A stretch of DNA of 64,000 bases from Oscillibacter valericigenes Sjm18-20 (GCA_000283575.1 AP012044.1:4154001-4218000); one strand, 5' to 3'. Shown: positions 49,176 to 58,790, counted from the first letter of the stretch. Notes: generated by a model not told the origin, from the sequence alone. Numbers and translations are program-made.

Positions 49176-51977
49176 TCATAAATGAATTTGTTGCAGCGCA
49201 TGATCGTCACGTTTGTAACCCTGCGCCTGTTTTTTCTCCTGCAGCTTCCGTCTGCGCTTGCGGTCGATATGACCGGCAGCGATTCCTGCGGTTCTGCGAT
49301 AATCCTCACGGAACAGATTTTCCAGCCAGTGCATGAGCCGAGTAGCGGCCAGCAGCACTGATGGGTTGCGATAGCAGTTTATATTATTAATCAGGTACTG
49401 GGCATAGACATTACCCTGCGCCGCAGACAGCCCCAGCCAATAAAGGCTCTTTTCCTTATCACGGGGAACATCGCCATCATAGAAATACTGTTTGCCAAGG
49501 GCATACTGCGCATACTGATTTCCCTGTTCGGCAGAAGCGGTCAACCAGCGGATAGCGGCTTCCACATTCTTTGGGACATCTTCCCTTTGGAGATAGAGCT
49601 TGCCGAGCTGGTAAGCCGCAAACTCATTTTTCTTCTCTGCAGATAAGGTGAACAGCCGGATCGCCTCACCGACATTCTTGGGAATGCCGTCACCGGTAAG
49701 ATACAACTTCGCCAAGGCATATTGGGCGTAGGCATTGCCGAGATCGGAGGAAAGTGTAAGCCACTTGACCGCTTCCGGAACATTCTTCGGAATATCCGTA
49801 CCGGCAATATAAAGCCTGCCAAGCTGATAGGCGGCATACTCGTTTTTCTGTTTGGCAGCAACTGTAAACATGGCTACCGCCTTTTGAATGTCTTTCTCCA
49901 CATGAGTGCCATCCCGGTACAGCTTTCCGAGGGCATACTGCGCTCCGGCATTTCCGGCCTCTGCTGCTTTAGTCATCCAAGCTACCGCCTGCATAGGGTT
50001 TCCGATACCGGTTTCCAGACACACCTTGCCCAGCAGATATTGGGCATTCACATTTCCAAGCTGCGCCGATTGCCCTAAGTAGGATACCGCAGCCTGCACA
50101 TCCTTGTCCGTGCCGGTTCCGGTATAGAGCATCTGACCGAGGCGGTATTGCAGCTTGTCATCATGGCTGTCCTTTTCCAGACGATAAAGCCCTGAAAAGG
50201 CGGATTTGAAATGCTGATCGGAATCAGCAACATTCACCGGCGCACCGATGCCGTCACGATACATTTTGGCCAACTCATAATCCGCATAGGGATTTCCCTG
50301 ATCGGCAGACAGGGTATAAAATCTAAGCGCCTCTGCATAATCCTGTGAAACACCCTGACCACGGTAATACAAACAGCCGAGGGAGTATTGGGCATACTTA
50401 TGATTTTTCTCTACTGATTCCTGAAACCATGAAGCCGCCTGCCCATAGTCCTGCTCCGTGCCAAGACCGGCAGCGTACATTTTGCCAATACGGTATTCCA
50501 GATAGGGCTTCGACTTTTCTTTCTCTGCGGATAAAAAGGCAGCCAGCGCTTTTTTATACCATTCATGAGCAGCCAGCAAATCAATCTCACGACCTAAGCC
50601 ATCGGCGAACATCCTGCCAAGGTCGTGCATGGCAAGGGCATTACCGAAGTCCGCTTCCAACAGGAACAATTGATATGCCTTATCAAAATCCTGCGGCACA
50701 TCCTCGCTGCCGTAGAGATATTTCCTCGCCAGCTTGTATTGTTGGCTCCACTCAGCACGAAAGACTGTATCGGCAGGCTCCATGAAGGCTTCCTCCGGTT
50801 CACCATCCGCAGGCTCTGACAGCTCCGGCTCTGGCACGGCCTCATCCTCAAATGAGAAATGGTGATTACCCAGCTTTAACGCTTCGGCAATCACCATGTT
50901 TTTAATGCTCTTAAATTGTTTCTGCTGAGAGAGCGGAGGAAGGGGCGGCAGTTTGTTGGTGTAAGTTTTGAGGATTTCATTCTGCCAGTCGTTCCATGCC
51001 CGGTAGAGCTTGTCGATCCGTTCTTCCTTGGCAAGCTCATCCACGATGCGGTCGATGATAGCTTTCACATCTGCCTTGAGGTATCCATACACCTTTTTGC
51101 CGTCTGTGTTTTGAAGCCGTTTCGATAACAGCAGCATATCCGCTTCGATAGCTTTATTTTCACAAACACCAGCCTGTACTTGTGCAAGCAGTTCGGCCAT
51201 CACCTCAGCGGCACCTTGCTTGAGCTGGCTGCGGGCTTCATTCTGATGTTCATAAACGTGAGCGAAGTCCTGACGGAAAATATCGTGCGCCAGCTCCGAG
51301 CGCATGGCTTCAATGGCAGGCTCAGTGAGAAATCCACCATTGTCCTTGGCGGAGTAGACCATAAGATGCACATGAGGATGATGGCTTTCATTATGAAAGG
51401 CGGCGTACCAGCGGAGGTTTTCGCTGTCGATTTTCATATGCTTGCAGAGCATGGCTTTTTTGCTGCGCAGCAAATCCTGCCACTGCTTTCCGCTGTCGTA
51501 TCCAAGCCTTGCGGCATCCTCCCGACGCAGGCTGATGACATGAGTCCAGACAGCGCCCTTGTGCCTGCAGACATCCTCCTGCACCTGCGCCAACACCACT
51601 GGAACGCCTGCATCGCTAAACAGTCCATGCCCGCCGATCCGTTCCACACGGGGGCGGCCTGCGATGTAATCCACATAGTTTTCACGCTTGCCAATGAGAT
51701 TCAGGTTCCGTTCCAATGCCAGGGAGATAAATTCAGTAGCGTTGCCGATGGTAGGATTCTCGCAGTAGTCGGCATACTCCAGCATATCCTTGGCAGAAGG
51801 AAGGTCACGAATCAACTGCTGGATGAGCTGTTGCTGTTTGACCGTAGCCGGTAGCAGCAGCTTGCTCTCGTCAATCTTTTCCACACCCTCACGGGTTCCG
51901 ATGTACTTCACATAGTTTTCAAGCTGGGCTGGCGGGGCATCCCGCATATATTGCGAGGTAAAGATAATTTTCGGCAT
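49176..51977 (-). CDS. MobP3-family relaxase with C-terminal Sel1 repeats
   Basis: A 933-residue protein. The relaxase domain (about 1-280) has a candidate Tyr in NYVKYIGTREG (residues 21-31) and the three-histidine metal site HNESHHPHVHLMVYS (195-209). It nicks oriT and leads the DNA strand into the recipient. A helical linker follows, then from about residue 425 to 900 there are about 12 Sel1-type repeats (GNAYAQYALAKLYLTGDGIP is one example), each about 36 residues. The repeats probably bind partner proteins. The ATG at 51977 with AAAGGAGG upstream is preferred. Confidence 0.92.
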   Translation of the reverse strand: MPKIIFTSQYMRDAPPAQLENYVKYIGTREGVEKIDESKLLLPATVKQQQLIQQLIRDLPSAKDMLEYADYCENPTIGNATEFISLALERNLNLIGKRENYVDYIAGRPRVERIGGHGLFSDAGVPVVLAQVQEDVCRHKGAVWTHVISLRREDAARLGYDSGKQWQDLLRSKKAMLCKHMKIDSENLRWYAAFHNESHHPHVHLMVYSAKDNGGFLTEPAIEAMRSELAHDIFRQDFAHVYEHQNEARSQLKQGAAEVMAELLAQVQAGVCENKAIEADMLLLSKRLQNTDGKKVYGYLKADVKAIIDRIVDELAKEERIDKLYRAWNDWQNEILKTYTNKLPPLPPLSQQKQFKSIKNMVIAEALKLGNHHFSFEDEAVPEPELSEPADGEPEEAFMEPADTVFRAEWSQQYKLARKYLYGSEDVPQDFDKAYQLFLLEADFGNALAMHDLGRMFADGLGREIDLLAAHEWYKKALAAFLSAEKEKSKPYLEYRIGKMYAAGLGTEQDYGQAASWFQESVEKNHKYAQYSLGCLYYRGQGVSQDYAEALRFYTLSADQGNPYADYELAKMYRDGIGAPVNVADSDQHFKSAFSGLYRLEKDSHDDKLQYRLGQMLYTGTGTDKDVQAAVSYLGQSAQLGNVNAQYLLGKVCLETGIGNPMQAVAWMTKAAEAGNAGAQYALGKLYRDGTHVEKDIQKAVAMFTVAAKQKNEYAAYQLGRLYIAGTDIPKNVPEAVKWLTLSSDLGNAYAQYALAKLYLTGDGIPKNVGEAIRLFTLSAEKKNEFAAYQLGKLYLQREDVPKNVEAAIRWLTASAEQGNQYAQYALGKQYFYDGDVPRDKEKSLYWLGLSAAQGNVYAQYLINNINCYRNPSVLLAATRLMHWLENLFREDYRRTAGIAAGHIDRKRRRKLQEKKQAQGYKRDDHALQQIHL

Positions 51978-52075
51978 GGCAGCCTCCTTTCCGGGTTTTG
52001 GACAAAAAAAGAGCAACCACTGAGTTTGTGATTGCCCTGAAGAATAAGCGGTATTGTTAATTTACAATCTAACGT

Positions 52076-53488
52076 TTAATTCAACTGAGAGTTGATATAT
52101 GCTCCATTCATAATCACTTGGTGCAATACCTTAATACCTTCTTGAATCTGCATTGAATTTAAGTGTCCGTATCCAAGGAGGAGTTTATCTTTATGATCGT
52201 TTCGTGAGGCACAATATTGTGCCAGCAAGGATACTCGTATACCAGCACTTTTGCAACTCAAAGCAAATTTGCTCCCAAACTCAAGCTCCGGAAATTGCAG
52301 AGCGACATGTAAGCCTGACGCATCCCCCCAAGGGTATACAGAATCCCCGAACGTCATTTCTAAAGACTTGAGCAGGGTATTCCTCTTTTCATCATAAACA
52401 TGCCGCATACGCTGGACATGTTTGTCCATTTTCCTTCTCCGCAGGAATTCAGCCAAGGCCGCCTGCTCTAGAATTGGGTTCTGAACATCCATGTAATTGC
52501 GGTAATGCCTCCATTTGGCCTGCAACGTCTTTGGCAGCACCGCAAAACCCAACCGGAGGGCTGGAAAAACTGTCTTGCTAAACGTCCCAACATATATAAC
52601 ATGGGAAGAATTCATTGAGTAAATTGGAGTTATTGGGGAACCACCGTAACGGAATTCGCTGTCGTAATCATCTTCGATGACATAAAAGTCTTTTTCTATT
52701 GCCATACGTATCAATGCCGCACGGCGGGTTGCAGGAAGAATTCCTCCCAGCGGAAACTGATGAGAAGGTGTGACATAGACCGCTGAAATATTTCTTCCAC
52801 GAAGGGATGTTATATCCGCGCCATTACTGTCAACAGGCATCCAGTGTAAAGGATATCCTTTATCAGATATGACCGTGCGGATTCCCGGATGGGAGGGGTT
52901 TTCCAGCGCAAAAACATGGCCCTCTTTATGGAGAATATCGACAAGCAAATGAAGCGCCTGCGTTGCTCCTGATGTAATAAATATGTCTTTCGGACTGACT
53001 TCCATGCTCCTGCTGCGCAGAAGCCAAAGGGCAATTTCTTCACAAAGGGGTTCATATCCTTTTGGCCCGCTGTATTCAAATTGACGAGCAGATAAACTGC
53101 CGGCTGCATCGCTTACTATCTTATTCCACGTTTGCCACGGAAAAAGCGATAAATCAGGTTGCCCTGTTTTGAAATCAAACAAAATAGCTGGCGGAATTTT
53201 ATCTGTATCCTGTGCTTTTTCACTTTGTTGTACAGATTGGATTTGAAGTCCGTCAGCCACACGTGATGGTGCGCCCTGACGGCTGACAATAAAGCCCTCC
53301 GTCCAAAGCATATCGTATGCTTCACAAACAGTATTGCGGGAAACACCCAAGCCCTTTGCAAGCTCTCTGGTAGATGGCAAGGCTTCTCCCTGTGAAATTT
53401 GTCCCTTTAAAATACGCTCTTTCAGGGAAAGAAAAATTTGACGTGCTAAACTAATCTCTTTGCCATCCTGTAATATAATCCCCCACAT
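52076..53488 (-). CDS. MocR/PdxR-family regulator (GntR-aminotransferase fusion)
   Basis: A 470-residue protein: GntR-type HTH at residues 10-80 (LARQIFLSLKERILKGQISQ, ELAKGLGVSRNTVCEAYDML) fused to a fold-type I aminotransferase domain (FITSGATQALHLLVDIL, YVTPSHQFPLGGILP, VIEDDYDSEFRY, IYVGTFSKTVFPALRLG). The Lys in TFSK should bind PLP. It is divergent from an EamA exporter and shares operator repeats with it, so it probably controls that exporter in response to PLP or an amino acid. Confidence 0.92.
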   Translation of the reverse strand: MWGIILQDGKEISLARQIFLSLKERILKGQISQGEALPSTRELAKGLGVSRNTVCEAYDMLWTEGFIVSRQGAPSRVADGLQIQSVQQSEKAQDTDKIPPAILFDFKTGQPDLSLFPWQTWNKIVSDAAGSLSARQFEYSGPKGYEPLCEEIALWLLRSRSMEVSPKDIFITSGATQALHLLVDILHKEGHVFALENPSHPGIRTVISDKGYPLHWMPVDSNGADITSLRGRNISAVYVTPSHQFPLGGILPATRRAALIRMAIEKDFYVIEDDYDSEFRYGGSPITPIYSMNSSHVIYVGTFSKTVFPALRLGFAVLPKTLQAKWRHYRNYMDVQNPILEQAALAEFLRRRKMDKHVQRMRHVYDEKRNTLLKSLEMTFGDSVYPWGDASGLHVALQFPELEFGSKFALSCKSAGIRVSLLAQYCASRNDHKDKLLLGYGHLNSMQIQEGIKVLHQVIMNGAYINSQLN

Positions 53489-53505
53489 AAAACTGTCCTC
53501 CTTTT

Positions 53506-53567
53506 ACTGGCTCTCTAAAAACGGCATAGAACTGGCTCTTACTACATTCCAGTTGCAACGATATAAT
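53506..53567 (+). promoter_or_regulatory. MocR operator repeats and EamA promoter
   Basis: ACTGGCTCT occurs at 53506-53514 and again at 53531-53539, a 25-bp direct spacing, with inverted CCAGT half-sites nearby (53549). A promoter TTACTA-17 nt-TATAAT (53539-53567) overlaps the second copy. Direct repeats with this CTGG..CT core are typical for MocR/PdxR regulators. Confidence 0.7.
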
Positions 53568-53613
53568 TATAACAACATCCAGTATAAATGCAAAATAAAA
53601 AAGAAGGTATGGC

Positions 53614-54564
53614 ATGAAACAGTTTCAAGGGAAGATGTACTTGCTGGGTGCTTTTTCGTTAGCGGGTACTTCTGTAATTACAGGATATATTCTTACAGCA
53701 AAATTAAGCAGTTTTACAATCACGGCTTTTAGTTTGGGAATTGTGCTTATATGTTTGCTGCCATTCTACCTGACCAAAACCATTCAAACAATACGAATGC
53801 TGACAAAGAGCGATTGGCTCATGATCCTATTCCAAGCTATTTTCGGAATTTTCCTGTTCCGTACTTTTTTACTTTTTGGTGTTGGCCTAACAAGCACCAT
53901 GGAAGCGGGAATATTGACAGGTACAACACCGGCTATTACATCTGTGCTGGCGTTTCTATTTTTGAAAGAAAAGCTTTCAGGCACAACTGTGCTGGGAGTC
54001 TGTTGCACTGTTACAGGCATTATTTTGTTACAAGGCATCAATATTTTGTCAGCAAAATTTTCCGTCCATCATATTTTAGGAAACATGCTTATTATTTGCG
54101 CTGCGGCAAGCGAATCGATCTTCAATATTATTTCAAGAAAGCACAAGGCAAGTGCACAGGCGGAATCAGCAATACAGATTCATCCAATGGTACAAACTCT
54201 GCTGGTATCAGCTATTGCTCTCGCTTTGTCCATCATTCCCGCGCTCTGCGAACGCCCATTAGATTCCATGTCAGCACTTGGTTGGAAAGAATGGCTTGCT
54301 GTAGTTTGGTACGGTTTAGTTGTGACTGCGCTGGCTTTCGTATTTTTTTATGAGGGAGTGAAACGCTGTGACGCTTATACAACTGCCGCGTTTTCAGGTA
54401 TGATACCCTTAACTTCCATGCTATTGTCTTTACTTCTTTTAAAAGAAAAAATAGGGTGTGCACAGTGGATTGGCGGGTTTCTGATTATTTTTAGCATGAT
54501 ACTGATTGGAAAAAATGGCAGAACCCGTTTGGATTTAATAACAACTCATAACTCAACCAATTAA
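53614..54564 (+). CDS. EamA (DMT) family exporter
   Basis: A 316-residue 10-TM protein with two EamA repeats. Each repeat ends in the pattern PAITSVLAFLFLKEKLSGTT or PLTSMLLSLLLLKEKIGCAQ. DMT/EamA proteins export amino acids or other metabolites. The pairing with a divergent MocR regulator is common. It is followed 15 bp later by the B3/4-domain gene, forming an operon. Confidence 0.9.
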   Translation: MKQFQGKMYLLGAFSLAGTSVITGYILTAKLSSFTITAFSLGIVLICLLPFYLTKTIQTIRMLTKSDWLMILFQAIFGIFLFRTFLLFGVGLTSTMEAGILTGTTPAITSVLAFLFLKEKLSGTTVLGVCCTVTGIILLQGINILSAKFSVHHILGNMLIICAAASESIFNIISRKHKASAQAESAIQIHPMVQTLLVSAIALALSIIPALCERPLDSMSALGWKEWLAVVWYGLVVTALAFVFFYEGVKRCDAYTTAAFSGMIPLTSMLLSLLLLKEKIGCAQWIGGFLIIFSMILIGKNGRTRLDLITTHNSTN

Positions 54565-54579
54565 AATTAGGAGGACACC

Positions 54580-55242
54580 ATGTTTACAATTAACGATGAA
54601 ATTAAAGATGCCTTGCCCGGAACAAAAGTAGGAATTTTAATTATGAAGAATACTTCTTCTCTCTGTTCGCTTGACGAGCCAGAAATGTTCAATAGCTTTT
54701 GTGAAATTCAACACAAATACGGGAATCTGAGTAGAAAGGAGCTAAAGGGTTTATATCCAATTCAAGCCTATACGTCCTATTACAAGAAATTCGGATACAG
54801 TTATCCCGTTCTTGCGCAGTTGGAATCCGTGTTAAAAGGGAAAAAAGCGCTGCATGCAGAATCGGGTTTGCTGCAAGCAATGTTTCTTTCTGAACTCGAA
54901 AGTATGTTGCTGACTGCCGGACACGACTTGTCCAAATTGCAGTTGCCTTTACATTTGAAAATGGCTTCGGGGAAAGAAACCTATCAGTCCATATCGGGGA
55001 AAGAGGTCAACGTCGTGGGAAGCGATCTCATGATATGTGACGGTAAAAGTGTCATATCCAGCATTTTACGGGGGCCTGATTTTAATAGCCGTATCACGGA
55101 ATCCACTATTGATGTATTATTTACAATTTATGCGCCGCCCGGAATAGAAACAGGTTATATAGAAACCAGCTTACGAAGAATAGAAGAAAGGATTAAAGCA
55201 TTTTCGCATTCTTCTCAGACAGAAGTTATACAAGTTTTCTAA
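54580..55242 (+). CDS. B3/4-domain protein (PheRS beta-like)
   Basis: A 220-residue protein of the B3/4 (tRNA-binding/editing) domain family found alone outside PheRS: GTKVGILIMKN, YPIQAYTSYYKKFGY, LQLPLHLKMASGKETYQSIS, SDLMICDGKSVISSILRGPD. Stand-alone B3/4 proteins may hydrolyse mischarged tRNA or bind amino acids. The pairing with an amino-acid-type exporter and MocR regulator suggests a role in handling a non-protein amino acid. Confidence 0.85.
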   Translation: MFTINDEIKDALPGTKVGILIMKNTSSLCSLDEPEMFNSFCEIQHKYGNLSRKELKGLYPIQAYTSYYKKFGYSYPVLAQLESVLKGKKALHAESGLLQAMFLSELESMLLTAGHDLSKLQLPLHLKMASGKETYQSISGKEVNVVGSDLMICDGKSVISSILRGPDFNSRITESTIDVLFTIYAPPGIETGYIETSLRRIEERIKAFSHSSQTEVIQVF

Positions 55243-55323
55243 AAAGATTATTTTATATTGAACTCTAAGAAGAAATTGGCCAATGACAAAATAAAACAGT
55301 ATTTTCAAGATTAACGTACAAAG

Positions 55324-55353
55324 AAAAGAGCGACCACCATTGATCGCTCTTTT
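55324..55353 (+). terminator. Terminator of the EamA operon
   Basis: Arms AAAAGAGCGA/TCGCTCTTTT with a 10-base loop and flanking A- and T-rich tracts, about 80 bp after the B3/4 stop. Confidence 0.8.
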
Positions 55354-55444
55354 CTTTTATGCCAAGTATTTTAAAAATTGAATTTTCCCGGTTCTGCGTT
55401 GTTCTTATCACAAGTAATCCAGACAGCCCAAAAACTTGAATTTA

Positions 55445-56264
55445 TCATTGCCCATTCAACTTGCGTACCGGCCTGATATACTTCCAAAACCGCTCCGGAT
55501 TAAAATAAAAGTAAATTAACCTACCGGGGGAGGTATCAAAGCAGTAATCGGTGCCTGCAAAATCAAAAGTTGACATGGCAGTTTCTATTTTTTCTTCCAC
55601 GCTACGATTTTCCTGTTCATAATCGAATGGCCCATGTTCAAAAACGACATACTCGGCCTCGGGAATATCAATCATAAGCATTTGTGGCGGCACTTCGCCT
55701 TGATAATCAGCAGATAGTTTCGCAGTCCTGCCCCGGAATCAGGCTTTGCTTTTGCCAAAAATCCCAATACCCGTTGCTCTCATAATTTTTGATGTGTAAA
55801 AATTTGTGCGCAGGAATAGTTACGAAATAAATTTTAACATCATCTGTAGATCTTATCATACCAATCTCTCCAAATCCTAAAAAGTAGCGGTCGAAAGGAT
55901 TTATTTTTGTACGAAGAACGACAGGCTTAGGCGATTTCCGGTATTCGCTCGGCGCTACACCGTAGGCTCCTTTAAAAGCTCTGGTAAAAGCTTCGTGAGA
56001 TGAAAATCCATAATCAAAAGCAATATCCAAGATGCTTTTTTCACTATCCCGTACCTCTTTTAGTGCAAAGGCTAATTTTCTATGCCGCAAATAATCCCGA
56101 AACTGCATACCCGATATTTCTTTGAATTTTCTTGTTGTATAAAATTCGGAATAACCCAGCCTGCGGGAAAGAAAACGCAGCGTCAATGCTTCGTCGTTAT
56201 AATTTTTAATGCATTTGTCAATTTCATCAACGATGATTTGAATTTGCTTCTGCCACTCGTACAT
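55445..56264 (-). pseudogene. AraC-GyrI regulator gene with deletion/frameshift
   Basis: The 5' part (56264 to 55707) encodes an AraC-type double HTH (LRFLSRRLGYSEFYTTRKFK, ILDIAFDYGFSSHEAFTRAF) and the start of a GyrI-like domain, ending QSLIPGQDCETIC. The 3' part (55693 to 55445) is in the +1 frame and reads ADYQGEVPPQMLMIDIPE, then FEHGPFDYEQENRSVEEKIE and a C-terminal YFNPERFWKYIRPVRK. Full-length relatives of about 285 residues contain some 30-40 residues missing here, so an internal deletion has shifted the frame. The drug-binding half cannot be joined to the DNA-binding half. Confidence 0.85.
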
Positions 56265-56438
56265 CTGTTCACCTCATTTCAACCACCCTGCATTTATTAT
56301 AAAGAAATAGAGAGATTACTGCTTGATTTTACTTGCACTGTTTTTTATTATATCACTCTATCTTTAAGGAAATCATTAAACAATCATATCTATGTAAAAC
56401 AGCCCCTGCTTACGCAGAGGCCGTCTACCTATGTTTCC

Positions 56439-56545
56439 TTACAGCGCACCTAACTTCTTGAGCAGTTCCACGCAGTCCTTTGCGCCCTGCACATAAAGAA
56501 ACACACACTTCATGATCCGCGATAAGATTGGTCTTCTCAAAAATA
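56439..56545 (-). pseudogene. C-terminal remnant of a second DUF6809-like gene
   Basis: About 35 codons related to the end of the intact gene at 57589-57876: FEKTNLIADHE, then after a frameshift YVQGAKDCVELLKKLGAL and TAA. It lies on the other side of the pyridoxamine-oxidase-like gene, so the backbone gene was duplicated, or a related element was joined here, before decay. Confidence 0.7.
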
Positions 56546-56675
56546 ATCCGTGAGGACTTTGGCATGATAATATTCTTTCTCAATTTTGGGTAAAAGAAAA
56601 GAGCAACATAGCAAAGGCTACTATTTAAAGCAATATTTATACAGACATCTTGCGCGACAAATTGAGATTTAAGGC

Positions 56676-57098
56676 TTATATATCAAAATCAGCAGTTTTG
56701 AACATACTATAATAACGACCATGTATCGCCCTAAACTCAAGTACGCAAAAATCAGGGTCGTTATAAGTTTGCTCAGAATTTGGATATGCACTCTTGTAAC
56801 TGTTCTTCCATAGCTTTGCTTTGATACTTAAATCATTACAGACCATCATTTCGCCCTTAAGAAGACATCCCTTGAACAATATCGGATTAAAAAAATATAC
56901 ACTCGCCTTTTTATCTCTTATGATGTTTTTTACATAATCTGAATGTGTATTTGTAACAAAAAACATCTTATCTAAACTTTCTCTCCTTTTCGATGGAAGC
57001 ACTGCCTTTGCTGTAGGATAACCGTCACTGTCAACCGCACATAAAATAAACTTTTTTACTCCCCTTAGCAGTCTTTCTGCCTGTTCTCTTATTTCCAT
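56676..57098 (-). CDS. Pyridoxamine 5'-phosphate oxidase-like FMN-binding protein
   Basis: A 140-residue split-barrel protein (MEIREQAERLLRGVKKFILC, AVDSDGYPTAKAVLP, KMFFVTNTHSDYVKNIIRDK, ASVYFFNPILFKGCLLKGEM). The family binds FMN or a related cofactor and includes general-stress and nitroimidazole-reductase-like members. It is a stand-alone cargo gene. Its DNA is AT-rich relative to the transfer genes. Confidence 0.85.
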   Translation of the reverse strand: MEIREQAERLLRGVKKFILCAVDSDGYPTAKAVLPSKRRESLDKMFFVTNTHSDYVKNIIRDKKASVYFFNPILFKGCLLKGEMMVCNDLSIKAKLWKNSYKSAYPNSEQTYNDPDFCVLEFRAIHGRYYSMFKTADFDI

Positions 57099-57248
57099 AT
57101 CATACTCCTACAAACTTCTGTTAATCTGAAAACCAAATGTGGTATTTGTATATGAATATTATATCACTCTGTCCAAATGAAATCATTAAGAATTGTTATA
57201 CCTTCATTATTAATTACCAGAACCATTTTAATCCTTGTCAATTCAGTA

Positions 57249-57445
57249 TTACCGGTATCTGATAACAGGAACCTGTTTTGTCTTTTTCCCAACAATCATC
57301 CGTTCTAATGCAAAGACCATATTCGGAGTGCGTTCAAAATAGCCGATGTTTTTTTCCAACTCATTTCGCACTTGCAGTGTTGTAAGCCTATAAATTGCTG
57401 CTTCATTTTTCTGCCACAATTAATGCAGATTTTATTACTACTCAT
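57249..57445 (-). CDS. Small zinc-ribbon protein spanning a possible -1 frameshift
   Basis: ATG at 57445 with GAGGTG six bases upstream begins MSSNKICINCGRKMKQQFIG, then LQHCKCEMSWKK. In zero frame the reading ends soon after. At a run of seven As (about 57349-57355 on the plus strand as Ts) a -1 shift gives NIGYFERTPNMVFALERM, then VGKKTKQVPVIRYR and TAA at 57249. The joined product (about 65 residues) has CxxC...CxC zinc-ribbon cysteines and a basic tail. The A7 heptamer is a known slip sequence, so this may be programmed or simply a one-base deletion. Confidence 0.55.
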
Positions 57446-57588
57446 CACCAACACCTCACTGGATGAAAATACCTTATTAATCACGAAAAATTATAGTATA
57501 TCTCTACACAAAATTCATCGCTAAACTCTGAACTACGTAAAAAGCCCCTACCGAAGCAGAGGCTTTACCGTCCATGACGGCTTCCCGC

Positions 57589-57876
57589 CTACAAAGCGCC
57601 GAGCTTTTTCAATAGCCCGATACAATCTTTTGCACCCTGCACATAGAGGTGCTGACATTCGTGATCGGCAATCAGATTTGTTTTCTCAAAGTAATCGCTG
57701 AGAATATTCTGCTGATCCTCCGACAGTGACTTTACAATCTCATGAGCCTGCGAGCTGAGAGCCGTTACCTCGGCATAAAGCTGCAGTTCGCTGTCATCCA
57801 GGGTTTCCTTGCGCTTTTCGATTGCGGCTTCTGTCATTTCACGAATGACTGATTCAAAAATTTCATTTTTGTCCAT
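57589..57876 (-). CDS. DUF6809-like small ICE backbone protein
   Basis: A 95-residue helical protein: MDKNEIFESVIREMTEAAIE, LSSQAHEIVKSLSEDQQNIL, HECQHLYVQGAKDCIGLLKK. I recognise it as a recurrent small protein of clostridial conjugative elements (the DUF6809 name is from memory). No enzymatic motif is visible. A degraded relative lies at 56439-56545. Confidence 0.7.
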   Translation of the reverse strand: MDKNEIFESVIREMTEAAIEKRKETLDDSELQLYAEVTALSSQAHEIVKSLSEDQQNILSDYFEKTNLIADHECQHLYVQGAKDCIGLLKKLGAL

Positions 57877-57980
57877 CGCATTTTCATTTCCTTTCCCAGC
57901 ACTAAAATGCTGTACACCAACATATAAACGGATATGCTTTCATAGTCCATATCCAAAAGAAACAAATTTATCTTACCATT

Positions 57981-58394
57981 TTAGGTTCGCCGCTTTTGGT
58001 AGTTATATGCGTCCTCGAAATCAACCGCACCGTTGATCCGCTTCACTTCCTCCACACATTTTAAGTGTAGGCTTTGGAGTGCCTGCTCGTCAACCGAATG
58101 GGTATACGCCACAACATGAGAGAGCTTGGACAGCTCGGTAGCGATTTTGAAGTCCATTCTGGCCAGACGGTTTTCCGTATCCCGAATGGCGCTGACGAGG
58201 ACGGAGGACAGGCTCTGCAATAGATAATTTTCTATTTTCTGCGAGGCAAGATACCCGCAGTAAAACTTCAGCGCCTCGGTGACAAATTCATTTCTGGATT
58301 TCACATTGGCCTGCTCCAGCAGTTCATCACACCGATCCAGCACTTCCTTTTCGATATAAAAGCCGGTACGGACTTTTTCCGATTCCTTTGCCAT
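57981..58394 (-). CDS. Ribbon-helix-helix (CopG-like) protein, probable relaxosome accessory
   Basis: A 137-residue protein with an N-terminal RHH motif (VRTGFYIEKEVLDRCDELLE, QANVKSRNEFVTEALKFYCG) and a helical C-terminal half. RHH proteins next to a relaxase often bind oriT. The stretch just upstream (58395-58790) has an oriT-like inverted repeat. GGAGG lies before the ATG. Confidence 0.82.
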   Translation of the reverse strand: MAKESEKVRTGFYIEKEVLDRCDELLEQANVKSRNEFVTEALKFYCGYLASQKIENYLLQSLSSVLVSAIRDTENRLARMDFKIATELSKLSHVVAYTHSVDEQALQSLHLKCVEEVKRINGAVDFEDAYNYQKRRT

Positions 58395-58790
58395 AATGCC
58401 TCCTTTTCTCTGTGAATTTTGCCCCGGTATGCAGAATAAGCCCCGGAAATGCCCGGAACAGCTTGCGTTTCTTCAAATCCAGCATAACAATTTGGAGTAC
58501 AGGGCTGAAAGTTATGTCACTTTGGAATTCCCGAACGGCTTTGCCGGTCGGTGTTTAGGGGAGTTATGCTACCAAAGCAGCATAACTCCTTTAACCTGCA
58601 CAACTTTCGACCCTACCGGAATGCCCTCATTTTGGAGTGCTATCCACGCAATCCGGGTTTTTTTCACATTTTCTCCACACCGGCGCAACGTGGGCAGTAT
58701 GATGCTCATTGGTATCAAACTGCCACCCTGCCTGCAAAAAGGCCACACAGGGCAACACAGCCGCCCACACGCTCGGACAGAACTCTCAGC
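58395..58790. other. Candidate origin of transfer (oriT) region
   Basis: A 396-bp gene-free stretch between the RHH gene and a small backbone gene. It contains the inverted repeat GGAGTTATGCT-8 nt-AGCATAACTCC (58560-58589) and nearby short direct echoes of the arm (GTTATG at about 58511). Non-coding DNA with such dyads beside an RHH protein is where oriT is expected in MobP-type ICEs. The nick site cannot be read by eye. Confidence 0.5.
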
